DNA from: an uncultured bacterium
Lineage (GTDB): Bacteria; Krumholzibacteriota; Krumholzibacteriia; LZORAL124-64-63
Assembly: GCA_937910695.1 (NCBI GenBank)
Contig: CALEMW010000207.1
Location: forward strand, 18,523-82,522
Direction: 5' to 3'
DNA: 64,000 nt
The notes under the pieces are model-generated. The model was not told the origin of the DNA, did not search any database, and saw nothing but the letters and a program-made list of their open reading frames with translations. Below, piece after piece: positions 33,782 to 41,879 of this stretch. Made by a program: the position numbers and the translations under genes. Numbering within the stretch: the first letter of the stretch is position 1; the number at the start of each line of letters is the position of its first letter.

Positions 33782-34182
33782 CGAGAATCGCTTGGCTCCG
33801 GTTTGTGAGTGTGTCCGCTGGTCGACCGTTTCCGGCCAGAAGTCCGACCGGGGCACCTGACACATGGTATCCTTCATGGCAAACGTTGTCCCGGTCATTT
33901 TTATCAGCTTGAGTCGGACGGCTTCATTTCGGCTTTCAGGTCTTATGACCTCGGAGCAACAGGATCGGACAACCGTGTGCGGTTTATCGGGCCGGAACAA
34001 ACCATCCAGAATAACCAGATCAGTGGTCTGGGGCAGCGATGGGGGGCTTCTTCACCTGGGTTCGGTTTTTATAAGTTGGATTCTAATGCCCCGTGTTTGA
34101 TAGAATGGGTTCAACTGGGGCGTGGCGATGCTGTCGACTGAAATCATGTGCCGAGCCGGCCCCGTCTTTCTCCAGGGAGTTC
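33782..34182. other. Intergenic region, no supported gene
   Basis: About 400 bases between divergent genes. Several open frames exist, none with coding-like composition or recognisable motifs. It should carry the promoters of the DUF2164 and lipoprotein genes; I could not place them. Confidence 0.5.
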
Positions 34183-34902
34183 ATGGTGAAGATCTTCGGT
34201 CGCTTTAGTTTTACGAGCGTATCATTTGTGCTGATCCTGGCTTGTAGTCTTGTCGGCTGCAGCGATGACGGCCCCAGCGGACCGGGTGATACTGATGGGA
34301 GTTATGGGACAGGTCTGATCGGATCCTGGGTCGAATACGACGGCCTTCTGAACGGTTCCCATGACCAATACGGAGGCTCGTTCGGCGCCGGCGGAGAAGT
34401 CATGGTCGTTCGAACCGATGGCACCGGTGAGATGTCGCATGTCGAAGATCCCGCTGAAGTGATGGCGTTTGATTGGACTGCGGCGAGCGGGGTGATCACT
34501 GTCGTGTCCGACGAGTTCGGAGGCCAGACAGCGAATTATCTGCAGTCAGGGGATCAACTCACGATCCTGTCGGTATCGGAGGAGGGAACGTATTCGTTTT
34601 TGTATCACCGGCATCTTGGCTCTGCAGCGTTGTTGGGTGGATGGATTCTGCAATCATCAGGTGGAAAACAAGCCGCCGACAAGGATGGACTCCTGATCGC
34701 ACTCGACTTCAAAACCAATGGCACGGTCGAGTACTTCGAGAGCATGGGTGGAGAGGGTACGGTTCCCTATTCCACAGACGGACCGTGGATGGAAATGGGA
34801 TCGAATCCCGAGCCCGATGATCTGTATGTGTTCGCGGTGATCGGAAATACTCTCTACCTCTTCGGCCACAACGGAATCAGCATGGTGTTTGAGAAGGGGT
34901 GA
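34183..34902 (+). CDS. Lipoprotein with two lipocalin-like repeats
   Basis: 239 residues from ATG 34183 with GGGAG 6 bases upstream. The lipoprotein signal ends in the lipobox LVGC, followed by a Gly-Pro-Asp linker. Two similar segments, LIGSWVEYDGLLN and LLGGWILQSSGGK, each open a block of beta strands as in lipocalin-like or DUF-type FCB lipoproteins. It presumably sits on the periplasmic face of the inner or outer membrane; the ligand is unknown. Confidence 0.75.
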   Translation: MVKIFGRFSFTSVSFVLILACSLVGCSDDGPSGPGDTDGSYGTGLIGSWVEYDGLLNGSHDQYGGSFGAGGEVMVVRTDGTGEMSHVEDPAEVMAFDWTAASGVITVVSDEFGGQTANYLQSGDQLTILSVSEEGTYSFLYHRHLGSAALLGGWILQSSGGKQAADKDGLLIALDFKTNGTVEYFESMGGEGTVPYSTDGPWMEMGSNPEPDDLYVFAVIGNTLYLFGHNGISMVFEKG

Positions 34903-34951
34903 GTCACGAACCGAACGGCTTCACGCCTCGTCGTGTTGACTTCTGAACTCC

Positions 34952-34970
34952 GGGGCGCTCTTGTCGCCCC
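34952..34970 (+). terminator. Weak hairpin terminator after the lipoprotein gene
   Basis: GGGGCG and CGCCCC form a 6-bp stem around CTCTTGT, followed by ATTTCTA. It lies 50 bases after the lipoprotein stop. Confidence 0.5.
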
Positions 34971-35127
34971 ATTTCTACAATAACTACCGAGGGGACCTTG
35001 CGGCACACATCCAATGCCGTTAGGTTCTGTCCGGATTGTGGCCCTGATCGGGCTTATTCATCGGCTCTTCGCGGGCGTCGCCCGCTGCCATATGTGGTGG
35101 TACTCTCAACGCCAAGGAGGACATGAC

Positions 35128-35718
35128 ATGTCCCAGTTCATCGGCCAGCAGGCCCCCAATTTCACCGCCACCGCCGTACTTGCGGACGGTACGTTCAAGG
35201 ACGACTTCAAGCTTAGCGACTACCGCGGCAAGTATGTGGTGCTGTTCTTCTATCCCCTGGACTTCACGTTCGTCTGTCCCAGCGAGATCATCGAATTCAG
35301 CAAGAAGGCCGCAGCATTCCGCAGTCGCGGCGCCGAGGTCATCGGCGTGTCGGTCGACAGCCAGTTCAGCCACTGGGCCTGGCGCAATACCGCGATCAAC
35401 GACGGCGGCATCGGCGCTGTCGAATACCCTCTCGTTGCTGATCTCACCAAGACCATCAGCCGCGACTACGGCGTGCTGCTGAACGACAGCGTCGCCTTGC
35501 GCGGTACCTTCCTGATCGACAAGGAAGGCGTCATCCAGTCGATGGTCGTCAACAACCTTCCCCTGGGCCGCAACATCGACGAGGCCATCCGCATGGTCGA
35601 CGCCCTGCAGCACGTGGAGCAGCACGGCGAAGTCTGCCCGGCCGGTTGGACCAAGGGCGACACCGCCATGACCCCGACCGCCGAGGGCGTGGCCAAGTAC
35701 CTGAGCGAAAACGCCTAG
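35128..35718 (+). CDS. 2-Cys peroxiredoxin (AhpC/Prx1 type)
   Basis: 196 residues from ATG 35128, preceded by AAGGAGG. The peroxidatic site is FYPLDFTFVCPSE (Cys about 51), the resolving Cys is in GEVCPAGW (about 170), and the Arg and Thr of the active site are present. It reduces peroxides with thioredoxin or AhpF-like partners; a thioredoxin gene lies 3 kb away. Cytosolic. A 13-bp hairpin (35747-35775) follows the stop. Confidence 0.95.
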   Translation: MSQFIGQQAPNFTATAVLADGTFKDDFKLSDYRGKYVVLFFYPLDFTFVCPSEIIEFSKKAAAFRSRGAEVIGVSVDSQFSHWAWRNTAINDGGIGAVEYPLVADLTKTISRDYGVLLNDSVALRGTFLIDKEGVIQSMVVNNLPLGRNIDEAIRMVDALQHVEQHGEVCPAGWTKGDTAMTPTAEGVAKYLSENA

Positions 35719-35720
35719 TC

Positions 35721-36647
35721 GTGACAACGCGTCGCGAAGGTGAACGCCGGGCCGGAAGCGATGCTTCCGGCCCGGTTCGTTTCTCCGATCGTGTGGTGTT
35801 GATCTTCGTCGACGGTCTCGGCGTGGGCGATGGAGGTCGCGACGACCCCACGCGGACCTACAGCGGCGATCTCTTCGATTGGTCGCGTTCGGGCGCTGCC
35901 TGGCGGCCGATCGACGCATTGCTCGGTATTTCAGGCATTCCGCAGAGCGCGACGGGGCAGACCTCGTTGTTCACGGGACGCAACGCCCAGGCGGTTCTGG
36001 GCCATCACTCCACCGGTTTCCCCGGACCCGTTCTGCGTGAGATGCTGCGGGAACATTCCCTGCTCAAGACCCTGATCGAGCACAGCCGTTCGGCCGCGTT
36101 CCTCAACGCCTTCCGCCCTCTGTTTTGGGAGCTGAGCGAGGCGAAACGCTGGACCCTGTCAGCCAGTACAGTGGCCAATCTGGCCGCAGATCTGCCGTTC
36201 TTCACCCTCGACGACCTCGCCTCTGAACGCTCCGTCTATCAGGACGTGACCAACGGCGACCTGCGACGGCGGGGCTTCGACGTTCCGGAATGGACCCCCG
36301 GGCATGCGGGCCGTGTCCTCGCGCGCAATGTCGGTCGGTTCGACTTCACGCTCTTCGAGTATTTCAAGACGGACAAGGCGGGGCATACGCAAGATCGGGA
36401 GTCTTGCGAGTCGGTTCTGCAGGAGCTCGACGGATTTGTGCGGGCATATCTGGAGGCGGTGCCGCCGGGCACGCTGACCCTCCTGACCAGTGATCACGGC
36501 AATATCGAGGATCTCGGCACCCGCTCCCATACGATAAATCCCGTGCCCTTGATGGCATGGGGGCCGGGCGAAACCGACGCTCTTGCGGCCTGTGCGGACT
36601 TGACGGACATCGCGCCCTTCATCTTGAGCCGGTTCGTGTTGCCATGA
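35721..36647 (+). CDS. Metalloenzyme-superfamily (phosphopentomutase/iPGM-like) protein
   Basis: 308 residues if begun at GTG 35721, two bases after the peroxiredoxin stop. However, the hairpin at 35747-35775 is then inside the gene, and the conserved start VVLIFVDGLGVGDGG begins only at about 35793 (GTG), so a later start is possible. The superfamily metal motifs are FVDGLGVG, the serine/threonine nucleophile in SATGQTSLFTGRNA, FEYFKTDKAGHTQDR and LTSDHGNIEDL. These bind two divalent metals in alkaline-phosphatase-fold phosphomutases and phosphatases. The substrate is unknown; it lacks the full-length iPGM cap. Confidence 0.8.
   Translation: MTTRREGERRAGSDASGPVRFSDRVVLIFVDGLGVGDGGRDDPTRTYSGDLFDWSRSGAAWRPIDALLGISGIPQSATGQTSLFTGRNAQAVLGHHSTGFPGPVLREMLREHSLLKTLIEHSRSAAFLNAFRPLFWELSEAKRWTLSASTVANLAADLPFFTLDDLASERSVYQDVTNGDLRRRGFDVPEWTPGHAGRVLARNVGRFDFTLFEYFKTDKAGHTQDRESCESVLQELDGFVRAYLEAVPPGTLTLLTSDHGNIEDLGTRSHTINPVPLMAWGPGETDALAACADLTDIAPFILSRFVLP
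35747..35775 (+). terminator. 13-bp hairpin after the peroxiredoxin gene
   Basis: CCGGGCCGGAAGC and GCTTCCGGCCCGG pair perfectly around GAT, followed by TTCGTTTC. It is 28 bases after the peroxiredoxin stop and overlaps the 5' part of the next open frame, so it either ends the first message or attenuates the second. Confidence 0.75.
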
Positions 36648-36839
36648 GCCTCCGGGCGACGCCGTTATTCTGGACTGATGCGTCGATTCCAGGTGCGCCT
36701 GTGGTGGAAGATGAGATATGATGCTCGGACTCACTTGCAGATCGTGGGGAACGTTCTGTGCATGCGCGTGTTGATTGTTCCCCGTCGAGAATCAGGGCTA
36801 CCACCCTTCTTGCCGATCCGAGAGGCGGATATCCCAGGC

Positions 36840-37220
36840 ATGGCATTCGAGAACCGAACTCTCGATTCAGTAACTCGGATCGCTTTGGCGATCTGGTGTG
36901 TGCTGTTGCCTGTCCTGCCTGCTCCGTCCCAAGAAGTCGAAAAAGCGCCTGTCGAACCTGTATCATGTTGCTGCAACCGTGACTGTGGAAACGTGGACAT
37001 GACTCCGCGCTGTGCGCGGGAGGCACCCGTTCCCTGTTCATCCGGCAATTCGTGTGCCCGGTGTCCGGCAGCTTCAGGATCCCTCGTTTTTCTCGCACCG
37101 GACGGAATCGGACTCCAGAAGTTTGACTTCCAAGAGTTGATCCGACTGGAAGATCAGTCCCCCCGTGATGCGTACTCCACGCCTCCAGACCGTCCTCCGC
37201 AGTCGTCCTTCTTTTCCTGA
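36840..37220 (+). CDS. Small Cys-rich membrane or exported protein, unknown family
   Basis: 126 residues from ATG 36840 (the frame is open to 36678 but that part is less gene-like). A hydrophobic segment IALAIWCVLLPVLPAPSQ at residues 15-32 resembles a signal peptide or anchor. The following region is cysteine-rich: VSCCCNRDCGNVDM, TPRCAREAPVPCSS and NSCARCP. No family is recognised. It lies 56 bases upstream of another exported Cys-rich protein gene, and a metal-binding role is inferred from the cysteine pattern alone. Confidence 0.55.
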   Translation: MAFENRTLDSVTRIALAIWCVLLPVLPAPSQEVEKAPVEPVSCCCNRDCGNVDMTPRCAREAPVPCSSGNSCARCPAASGSLVFLAPDGIGLQKFDFQELIRLEDQSPRDAYSTPPDRPPQSSFFS

Positions 37221-37276
37221 CCTCGGATCCGTCCATGCCGGACGGGACCTACGACATCGAATGAAAGGACGCCGAC

Positions 37277-37714
37277 ATGAAGTCGACGAATCGGATCATG
37301 CTGTTCATACTCGCCCTGGCCCTCACTCTCTTTGCTGCCAGCGCCGTGATGGCCGACGATGGTCATAAGAAGTGCGGGAAAAAGGCTTCTTCCTGCACCG
37401 AGGCGAGCAAGGGCGATTGCGCCAAGCATACCAAGGCTCACGCTGCCTGCGGGGAGAAGACCGCTTGCACTGTCAAGGGCTGCGAAAAGTCCTGCTGCAC
37501 GGAGGCGTGCGCTGCGGCCTGTGCCGAAGCCGGTTGCTGCAAGGAAGGCAAGTGCGTCCCGGCCGACTGCAAGGCTGACTGCTGCAAAGATGGCAAGTGT
37601 GCCGAGAAGTGTGCCGAGAAGTGCGCCGAGAAATGTGCAACCGATTGTGCACATCATGGGGCGAAGAAAGGCTTCGGCTCGACTTGCAGTGGTCATGCGA
37701 AGAAGAGCAACTGA
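37277..37714 (+). CDS. Exported metallothionein-like Cys/Lys-rich protein
   Basis: 145 residues. The signal peptide is MLFILALALTLFAASAVMA. The mature part of about 120 residues holds 22 cysteines in short-spaced pairs (ACGEKTACTVKGC, SCCTEAC, GCCKEGKC, DCCKDGKC) and a triple CAEK repeat (AEKCAEKCAEKC), with many lysines, aspartates and a few histidines. This composition is like periplasmic metal-sequestering proteins or metallothioneins, but it has no established family that I can name. Expression under metal or redox stress is a guess. A perfect hairpin terminator follows 26 bases after the stop. Confidence 0.8.
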   Translation: MKSTNRIMLFILALALTLFAASAVMADDGHKKCGKKASSCTEASKGDCAKHTKAHAACGEKTACTVKGCEKSCCTEACAAACAEAGCCKEGKCVPADCKADCCKDGKCAEKCAEKCAEKCATDCAHHGAKKGFGSTCSGHAKKSN

Positions 37715-37740
37715 TCAGGAATGCTGATATTCTGAAGAAG

Positions 37741-37769
37741 AGGGCCCGTCGACATCGTCGACGGGCCCT
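37741..37769. terminator. 13-bp bidirectional hairpin
   Basis: AGGGCCCGTCGAC and GTCGACGGGCCCT flank ATC, between the Cys-rich gene and the convergent sulfatase-like gene. The + strand continues TTATG, the - strand CTTCTTC, so termination strength is uncertain in both directions. Confidence 0.75.
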
Positions 37770-37783
37770 TATGCCAGGCCGGC

Positions 37784-38677
37784 CTAGGGTCTCCTACCCT
37801 CGAGGAAAAACACCTCGAACACCTTCTCGTGGAATATGGGCCCGTGCCCGAAGTACCCGTCCTCCCCGAACAGCTCCCCGTGATCAGACATCACCATGAA
37901 GTATGTGTTCTTGGGGCAGCGCTCCAGGAACTTGCCCACGACACGGTCGAGGTGTTCAACGCATACGACCTGTTTGTCGTAGAAAGCCTTGAACTGGTCG
38001 GGGGAGAAGAACTCGTCGTTCTTCTTGTCCTCCATGAACTCCGAGGGGTTCTTCAGGAAATCGTCGAGGTGTTTGAACACGCCGTGGACGCCGGAGATAT
38101 GGGGCAGATCGTCGGCGGTTTCACCGGGCAGGATATACGGGTAGTGGGTTTCGCCAGTATTGATGAAGAAGAACGAGGGCTTGTCGTCGCGGAAGCTGAG
38201 TTTGTCGAAGATCTGCGAAATGTCGTTGTGGCTCGGCGCCAGTTCGTATTTGTCGAAGTGCTGAGACATACTGGTCATGGGGTTGAGCACCGGCAGGCTG
38301 ACCCAGCCCTCTGTCCAGTATCCCGCCGCCTTCAGGAAGTGCGGCAGGGAGAGCTGAGGTACGAACTTGCCGAACTCCACCTCGGGCAGGTTCAGGCGCG
38401 TGCTCCACTGGGCGAACTCGTCGCGGTACACGTTGCTCGCGAATACGCCCTTGGGGCTGCAGTGCGGCACCATGCCCATCAGGAAGGTGTAGTGGCTCGG
38501 GCTGGTCCAGCTGGCGTAGCTGTAACGCTGCTCGGCGAGGCCGATGCGGTCCAGATTCGGGGTGTGGGCGGCCTTGTAGGCGTCCCAGCGGCAGCTGTCG
38601 AAGACGATGAACACGATGTTGTTCAGCTTGTCGCCGTTGCCGAACATGCCCTTCACCTTGTCGATCATACCGGCCAT
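37784..38677 (-). CDS. Sulfatase-like / alkaline-phosphatase-superfamily protein
   Basis: 297 residues, cytosolic by sequence (no signal peptide). The superfamily motifs are FIVFDSCRWDAY (metal Asp), WTSPSHYTFLMGM (Ser/Thr nucleophile region, not the CxPxR formylglycine motif of true sulfatases), FFFINTGETHYPY and MSDHGELFGEDGYFGHG. It therefore belongs with the phosphatase or phosphoethanolamine-transferase side of the superfamily rather than being a classical sulfatase. The substrate is unknown. It is downstream of trxA on the same strand but separated by a terminator. Confidence 0.82.
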   Translation of the reverse strand: MAGMIDKVKGMFGNGDKLNNIVFIVFDSCRWDAYKAAHTPNLDRIGLAEQRYSYASWTSPSHYTFLMGMVPHCSPKGVFASNVYRDEFAQWSTRLNLPEVEFGKFVPQLSLPHFLKAAGYWTEGWVSLPVLNPMTSMSQHFDKYELAPSHNDISQIFDKLSFRDDKPSFFFINTGETHYPYILPGETADDLPHISGVHGVFKHLDDFLKNPSEFMEDKKNDEFFSPDQFKAFYDKQVVCVEHLDRVVGKFLERCPKNTYFMVMSDHGELFGEDGYFGHGPIFHEKVFEVFFLEGRRP

Positions 38678-38767
38678 TGCGGACCTTCCGTCTCTGGAGT
38701 GGATGGGACGATCCCTCCATTATGATGGCTGCCGCCCGGCTCCGCAAGCCGTTGCGAACCTGACACG

Positions 38768-38800
38768 ACGCCCCCCCCGACTGGTCGTCGAGGGGGGCGT
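38768..38800 (-). terminator. Hairpin terminator after trxA
   Basis: ACGCCCCCC (38768-38776) and GGGGGGCGT (38792-38800) form a 9-bp stem; an inner CGAC/GTCG extension is possible. It lies 29 bases beyond the trxA stop, without a U-tract. Confidence 0.65.
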
Positions 38801-38828
38801 GTGGTCCGGTGGAGTCGCGTGCCGGAAA

Positions 38829-39149
38829 CTAGAGGACCTCTTCGAGGGCCTTCATGAGCTGCTCTTTGGGCTGGAGGCCGACCATGGTACTCGTCACTAC
38901 GCCATCCTTGAAGACCAGTACCGTCGGGATGCCGCGGATACCGAAGCGGGTTGCGAGCTGCTGATTGTCGTCCACATTGATCTTCACGAATTTCACCTTG
39001 CCCTCATATTCTGCGGCAAGGGCCTCGATTGTCGGTGTAAGCATTTTGCAGGGACCACACCAAGGGGCCCAAAAATCAACCATGACGGGGACGGCGCTCA
39101 CAAGGACTTCGGTATCGAAATTCGTCGTTTCAACCTGGATCATGCTCAT
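38829..39149 (-). CDS. trxA: Thioredoxin
   Basis: 106 residues. The active site is FWAPWCGPCKML (Cys about 31 and 34), with the buried Asp in VMVDFW, cis-Pro in GIRGIPTVLVF and the glycine-rich end GLQPKEQLMKAL. Cytosolic disulfide reductase; it may serve the nearby peroxiredoxin. AGAGGGAG precedes the ATG. Confidence 0.95.
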   Translation of the reverse strand: MSMIQVETTNFDTEVLVSAVPVMVDFWAPWCGPCKMLTPTIEALAAEYEGKVKFVKINVDDNQQLATRFGIRGIPTVLVFKDGVVTSTMVGLQPKEQLMKALEEVL

Positions 39150-39292
39150 CGTGTCTCCCTCTTGCGATCTTGTTCATCAATATGACATGGCCTTGTCGAT
39201 CTAATCGAATATACAAAGAGAACAACCATGCCGCACCCCCGTACTAAGAACGCCAACTTGGACAAAAGGTTACATAGATCGGGCCGTGAGTC

Positions 39293-39320
39293 TTGACATC
39301 GGGGGCGGATCGGACAAGAT
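39293..39320 (+). promoter_or_regulatory. Possible sigma-70 promoter upstream of the 39368 gene
   Basis: TTGACA (39293-39298) is a perfect -35 box; 16 bases further CAAGAT is only a half-match to -10. It is placed about 48 bases before the start codon, a sensible distance. Confidence 0.3.
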
Positions 39321-39367
39321 CATCGGAAAGCGCCAGAAATGAATGTGGAAACAACGAGGAGAGGACG

Positions 39368-40183
39368 ATGGCCGGAAAACAGTGGATCCTGGGGTGTGGC
39401 GTCGGGTGCCTGGCGGTTGTCGTGGTGGTAGTGATCGCAGGGGGCATCATGGTGTCCAAGGTCAAGGATGCAGTCTCTGAATTCGAAGACGTCGGCGAAA
39501 CCCAGGCCGAGCTCCGGGAACAGTTCGGCAACATCGAGGATTATGTTCCACCAGCGGCCGGACAAATCGATGCTCAGAGGCTGGAGATCTTCCTCGCCGT
39601 CCAACAGCAGATCCACGAACCCGCCATTGAGCTTGCTAAGGCTCTTGAAGGAGTTCGGGCCATGGAGCAGGACAGCGGGTTCAGCTTTTCCAAAATCCGC
39701 GGCGCCTTCCAGGGGCTCGGCGCCCTCGGCGTAAGCGCCGGACGCTATTTCAGCGCCCGCAACAACGCTTTGCTCGAACAGGAGATGGGCTTTGGCGAAT
39801 TCACCTACCTCACGAGCCTGATATATTATGGATGGCTGGGCAATCCTCTCATCCTGACCATCGACGGTGACGACGACGGTGACCAGCGCGGGCGCGCCCG
39901 ACGCAACGCCTCGATGTTCAAGGGTCTGCTGAAGCGTCAAAGGGATGCAGCCCGCGAGGCGGGTGATCCGGGCGAACTCGTTGCGGCGATCGAAGAGCAG
40001 CTCAGCGAACTGGCTCTGGACGATGAGTGGGTCCCCTGGGCTGAGGGAGGGCTGCCGGATTCAGTGGCGTCGTCACTGGCTCCTTACCGGGGACGACTCG
40101 AGGCTGTCTATGCCGATACCGGCGTGATGCTCGGCATTGGCGCCAACGACGGAGATGGCGGGTTCAACTTCGAAGTGCACTGA
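39368..40183 (+). CDS. Membrane-anchored protein of unknown function
   Basis: 271 residues from ATG 39368, preceded by GGAGAGGACG. One N-terminal membrane segment (ILGCGVGCLAVVVVVVIAGG) is followed by a soluble, mostly helical domain (VSKVKDAVSEFEDVGETQAE; GELVAAIEEQLSELALDDEW), with a likely non-cytosolic orientation. The protein has no motif I recognise; a glycine-aspartate patch (TIDGDDDGDQRGRARR) stands out near the middle. It is a single-gene unit ended by the hairpin at 40208. Confidence 0.75.
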   Translation: MAGKQWILGCGVGCLAVVVVVVIAGGIMVSKVKDAVSEFEDVGETQAELREQFGNIEDYVPPAAGQIDAQRLEIFLAVQQQIHEPAIELAKALEGVRAMEQDSGFSFSKIRGAFQGLGALGVSAGRYFSARNNALLEQEMGFGEFTYLTSLIYYGWLGNPLILTIDGDDDGDQRGRARRNASMFKGLLKRQRDAAREAGDPGELVAAIEEQLSELALDDEWVPWAEGGLPDSVASSLAPYRGRLEAVYADTGVMLGIGANDGDGGFNFEVH

Positions 40184-40207
40184 TAACAGCGACACGGCTG
40201 GATGAGG

Positions 40208-40231
40208 AAGGGGCGCCGGTGAGCGCCCCTT
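40208..40231. terminator. Bidirectional hairpin terminator
   Basis: AAGGGGCGC and GCGCCCCTT pair around CGGTGA with TTTCTC following on the + strand. It lies between the 39368 gene and the convergent RHH gene; its end is 3 bases from that gene's stop. Confidence 0.75.
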
Positions 40232-40233
40232 TC

Positions 40234-40419
40234 TCATGATGATTCGCTCCGGTCGTCATCCCCCGGCGGGAGTTCCTTCCCCCTCCGTTTCCGCACTGAA
40301 TCCCGCAACAGGAACTCGATCTGTCCGTTGACGCTGCGGAACTCCTGCTCGGCCCAGCGCCTGAGCTCATCGTAGAGCTCAGGGCTGATGCGTAACGGGA
40401 AGGACTTGCGGGGAGTCAC
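40234..40419 (-). CDS. Arc-family ribbon-helix-helix protein
   Basis: 61 residues from GTG 40419 with GAGG upstream. [20 protein letters not shown] is the beta strand and first helix, [20 protein letters not shown] the second helix, as in Arc repressor-type DNA-binding proteins. A polar, acidic tail follows. It is the last gene of the SPFH/PH-like/RHH operon, its start lying 3 bases after the previous stop. RHH genes often follow SPFH genes in bacteria; a regulatory role for the operon is inference. Confidence 0.85.
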   Translation of the reverse strand: MTPRKSFPLRISPELYDELRRWAEQEFRSVNGQIEFLLRDSVRKRRGKELPPGDDDRSESS

Positions 40420-40422
40420 GGT

Positions 40423-40887
40423 CTACCTCTTTTCGATTCCGGCCCGTGTACGTGCCTTCTCGATGGCTTTGACGAGCCGTTCGGGGTCGGGAGTCCCGAT
40501 CAGCAGCGTCCGGCCGTTGTGCAGCAGGATGGACACGCCGCTCGGACCAGAGATGCAGTATTGACCGTTTGACGGCTTCACGGAGATTCCGAATCCCGTC
40601 TCCCGCCAGCTTCTGGTCACACGGAAGGCGTCGATTTCCTCGATCGGAACGGTGCGTCGTGGGAAACCGAACGGGAAACGCAATCGGAGCTCTTTGGTGG
40701 AGACCGAGACCTTCATGAACCCCATCAGAATGGGGAAGATCAACGGTGTCAGCAAAGCGATCCAGGGTTTCGATTCGCCCGGTTGGACGTCGCTCATCAT
40801 CATGGTCGACCCTAGGAACGCCACCATGACCAGCATGAAGATCATAAGGGTTGTTCCGAAGATCGTGCGTTCGTAGATCGGCGTCAC
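40423..40887 (-). CDS. Membrane protein with a PH-like (bacterial PH) domain
   Basis: 154 residues. Two hydrophobic helices at about 8-30 (FGTTLMIFMLVMVAFLGSTM) and 42-58 (WIALLTPLIFPILMGFMKVS) are followed by a beta-rich domain: KELRLRFPFGFPRRTVPIEE, the usual bPH core with its conserved helix at the C-terminus (TPDPERLVKAIEKARTRAG). It is 9 bases downstream of the SPFH gene and presumably binds or stabilises that membrane complex. Confidence 0.75.
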   Translation of the reverse strand: MTPIYERTIFGTTLMIFMLVMVAFLGSTMMMSDVQPGESKPWIALLTPLIFPILMGFMKVSVSTKELRLRFPFGFPRRTVPIEEIDAFRVTRSWRETGFGISVKPSNGQYCISGPSGVSILLHNGRTLLIGTPDPERLVKAIEKARTRAGIEKR

Positions 40888-40896
40888 GGAGGCCTC

Positions 40897-41763
40897 CTAG
40901 GTGTAGAGCGACCCGGTGTTGATCACCGGCGTGGTGGCGTGTTCGCTGCACAGCACCACGAGCAGATTCGACACCATGGCGGCCTTGCGTTCCTCGTCGA
41001 GCACCACCAGCGACTTTGCACTGAGTTCCTGCAGAGCCAGTTCGACCATGCCCACGGCGCCCTCGACGATCAACTGACGGGCAGCGACCACGGCGCTCGC
41101 CTGCTGACGTTGCAGCATGGCTCCGGCGATTTCCGCCGCATAGGCCAGGTGGCTCAGCCGGGCTTCGATCACATTGACGCCGGCGCGGTCGAGCCGCTCC
41201 TGGAGTTCCTTCTCGAGGCGCTCGTTGATCTCTTCTGTGGTACCGCGCAGGGTCAGCATGTCCTCGGGACCGTCGTAGGGATAGGCGCTGGCCAGGTGCC
41301 GCACGGCGGCTTCGCTCTGGGTCTCCACGTACTCTTCGAAGTCGTCGACGGTGAACAGGGCCTCGGCCGTGTCTACGATCTCCCAAACCACGACCGCTGC
41401 GATCTCGATGGGATTGCCGGACAGGTCGTTGACTTTGATTTTCTCGCCGTTGAGGTTCCTGGCGCGCTGGGAGATCTTGATTTTGCGGATGAACGGGTTC
41501 GCCCAATGGAAACCGTTATCCTTCACCGTGCCCTTGTAGGCGCCGAACAGCAACAGCACCGCCGCTTCCTTCGGGTTGACGATGAACAGGCCGGTCAAAG
41601 TAAGGACCGCTACTAGGATCATTCCCAGCGATGTGAGCAGCTTCCAGACCGTCTCGGTGTTGATGGCGGCAACGAACAGCCAGACAGCGCCACCGAACAG
41701 CAGGATCGCCAGGGGCAGCATCAGCCAACCGGATGTGGTGGAGATCGTCTTTTCCGTATGCAT
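40897..41763 (-). CDS. SPFH/Band-7 (slipin-like) membrane protein
   Basis: 288 residues from ATG 41763 with GAGGAGGAACC upstream; the frame is open 10 codons further. Two membrane segments lie at about residues 12-35 and 45-62. The SPFH domain starts with FIVNPKEAAVLLLFGAYKGT and includes AAVVVWEIVDTAEALFTVDD and RLDRAGVNVIEARLSHLAYA, then a coiled-coil-rich C-terminus. Slipins and prohibitins form large oligomers scaffolding membrane microdomains. The operon order SPFH, PH-like, RHH is seen in other bacteria; the actual role is unknown. Confidence 0.9.
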   Translation of the reverse strand: MHTEKTISTTSGWLMLPLAILLFGGAVWLFVAAINTETVWKLLTSLGMILVAVLTLTGLFIVNPKEAAVLLLFGAYKGTVKDNGFHWANPFIRKIKISQRARNLNGEKIKVNDLSGNPIEIAAVVVWEIVDTAEALFTVDDFEEYVETQSEAAVRHLASAYPYDGPEDMLTLRGTTEEINERLEKELQERLDRAGVNVIEARLSHLAYAAEIAGAMLQRQQASAVVAARQLIVEGAVGMVELALQELSAKSLVVLDEERKAAMVSNLLVVLCSEHATTPVINTGSLYT

Positions 41764-41879
41764 GGTTCCTCCTCGGGGAGTTGCGAAGCTCACAGGCTTC
41801 TGACTTCACAACGATGTGAATATGATATCACAGAGAGATCATACGATCCACTCCGGAAATGGTTGCCTACAAAAAAATA

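Noticed and set aside
37784..38677. Classical sulfatase
   Set aside because: The CxPxR formylglycine motif is missing; the nucleophile region is SPSHYTF, so only superfamily membership is claimed.
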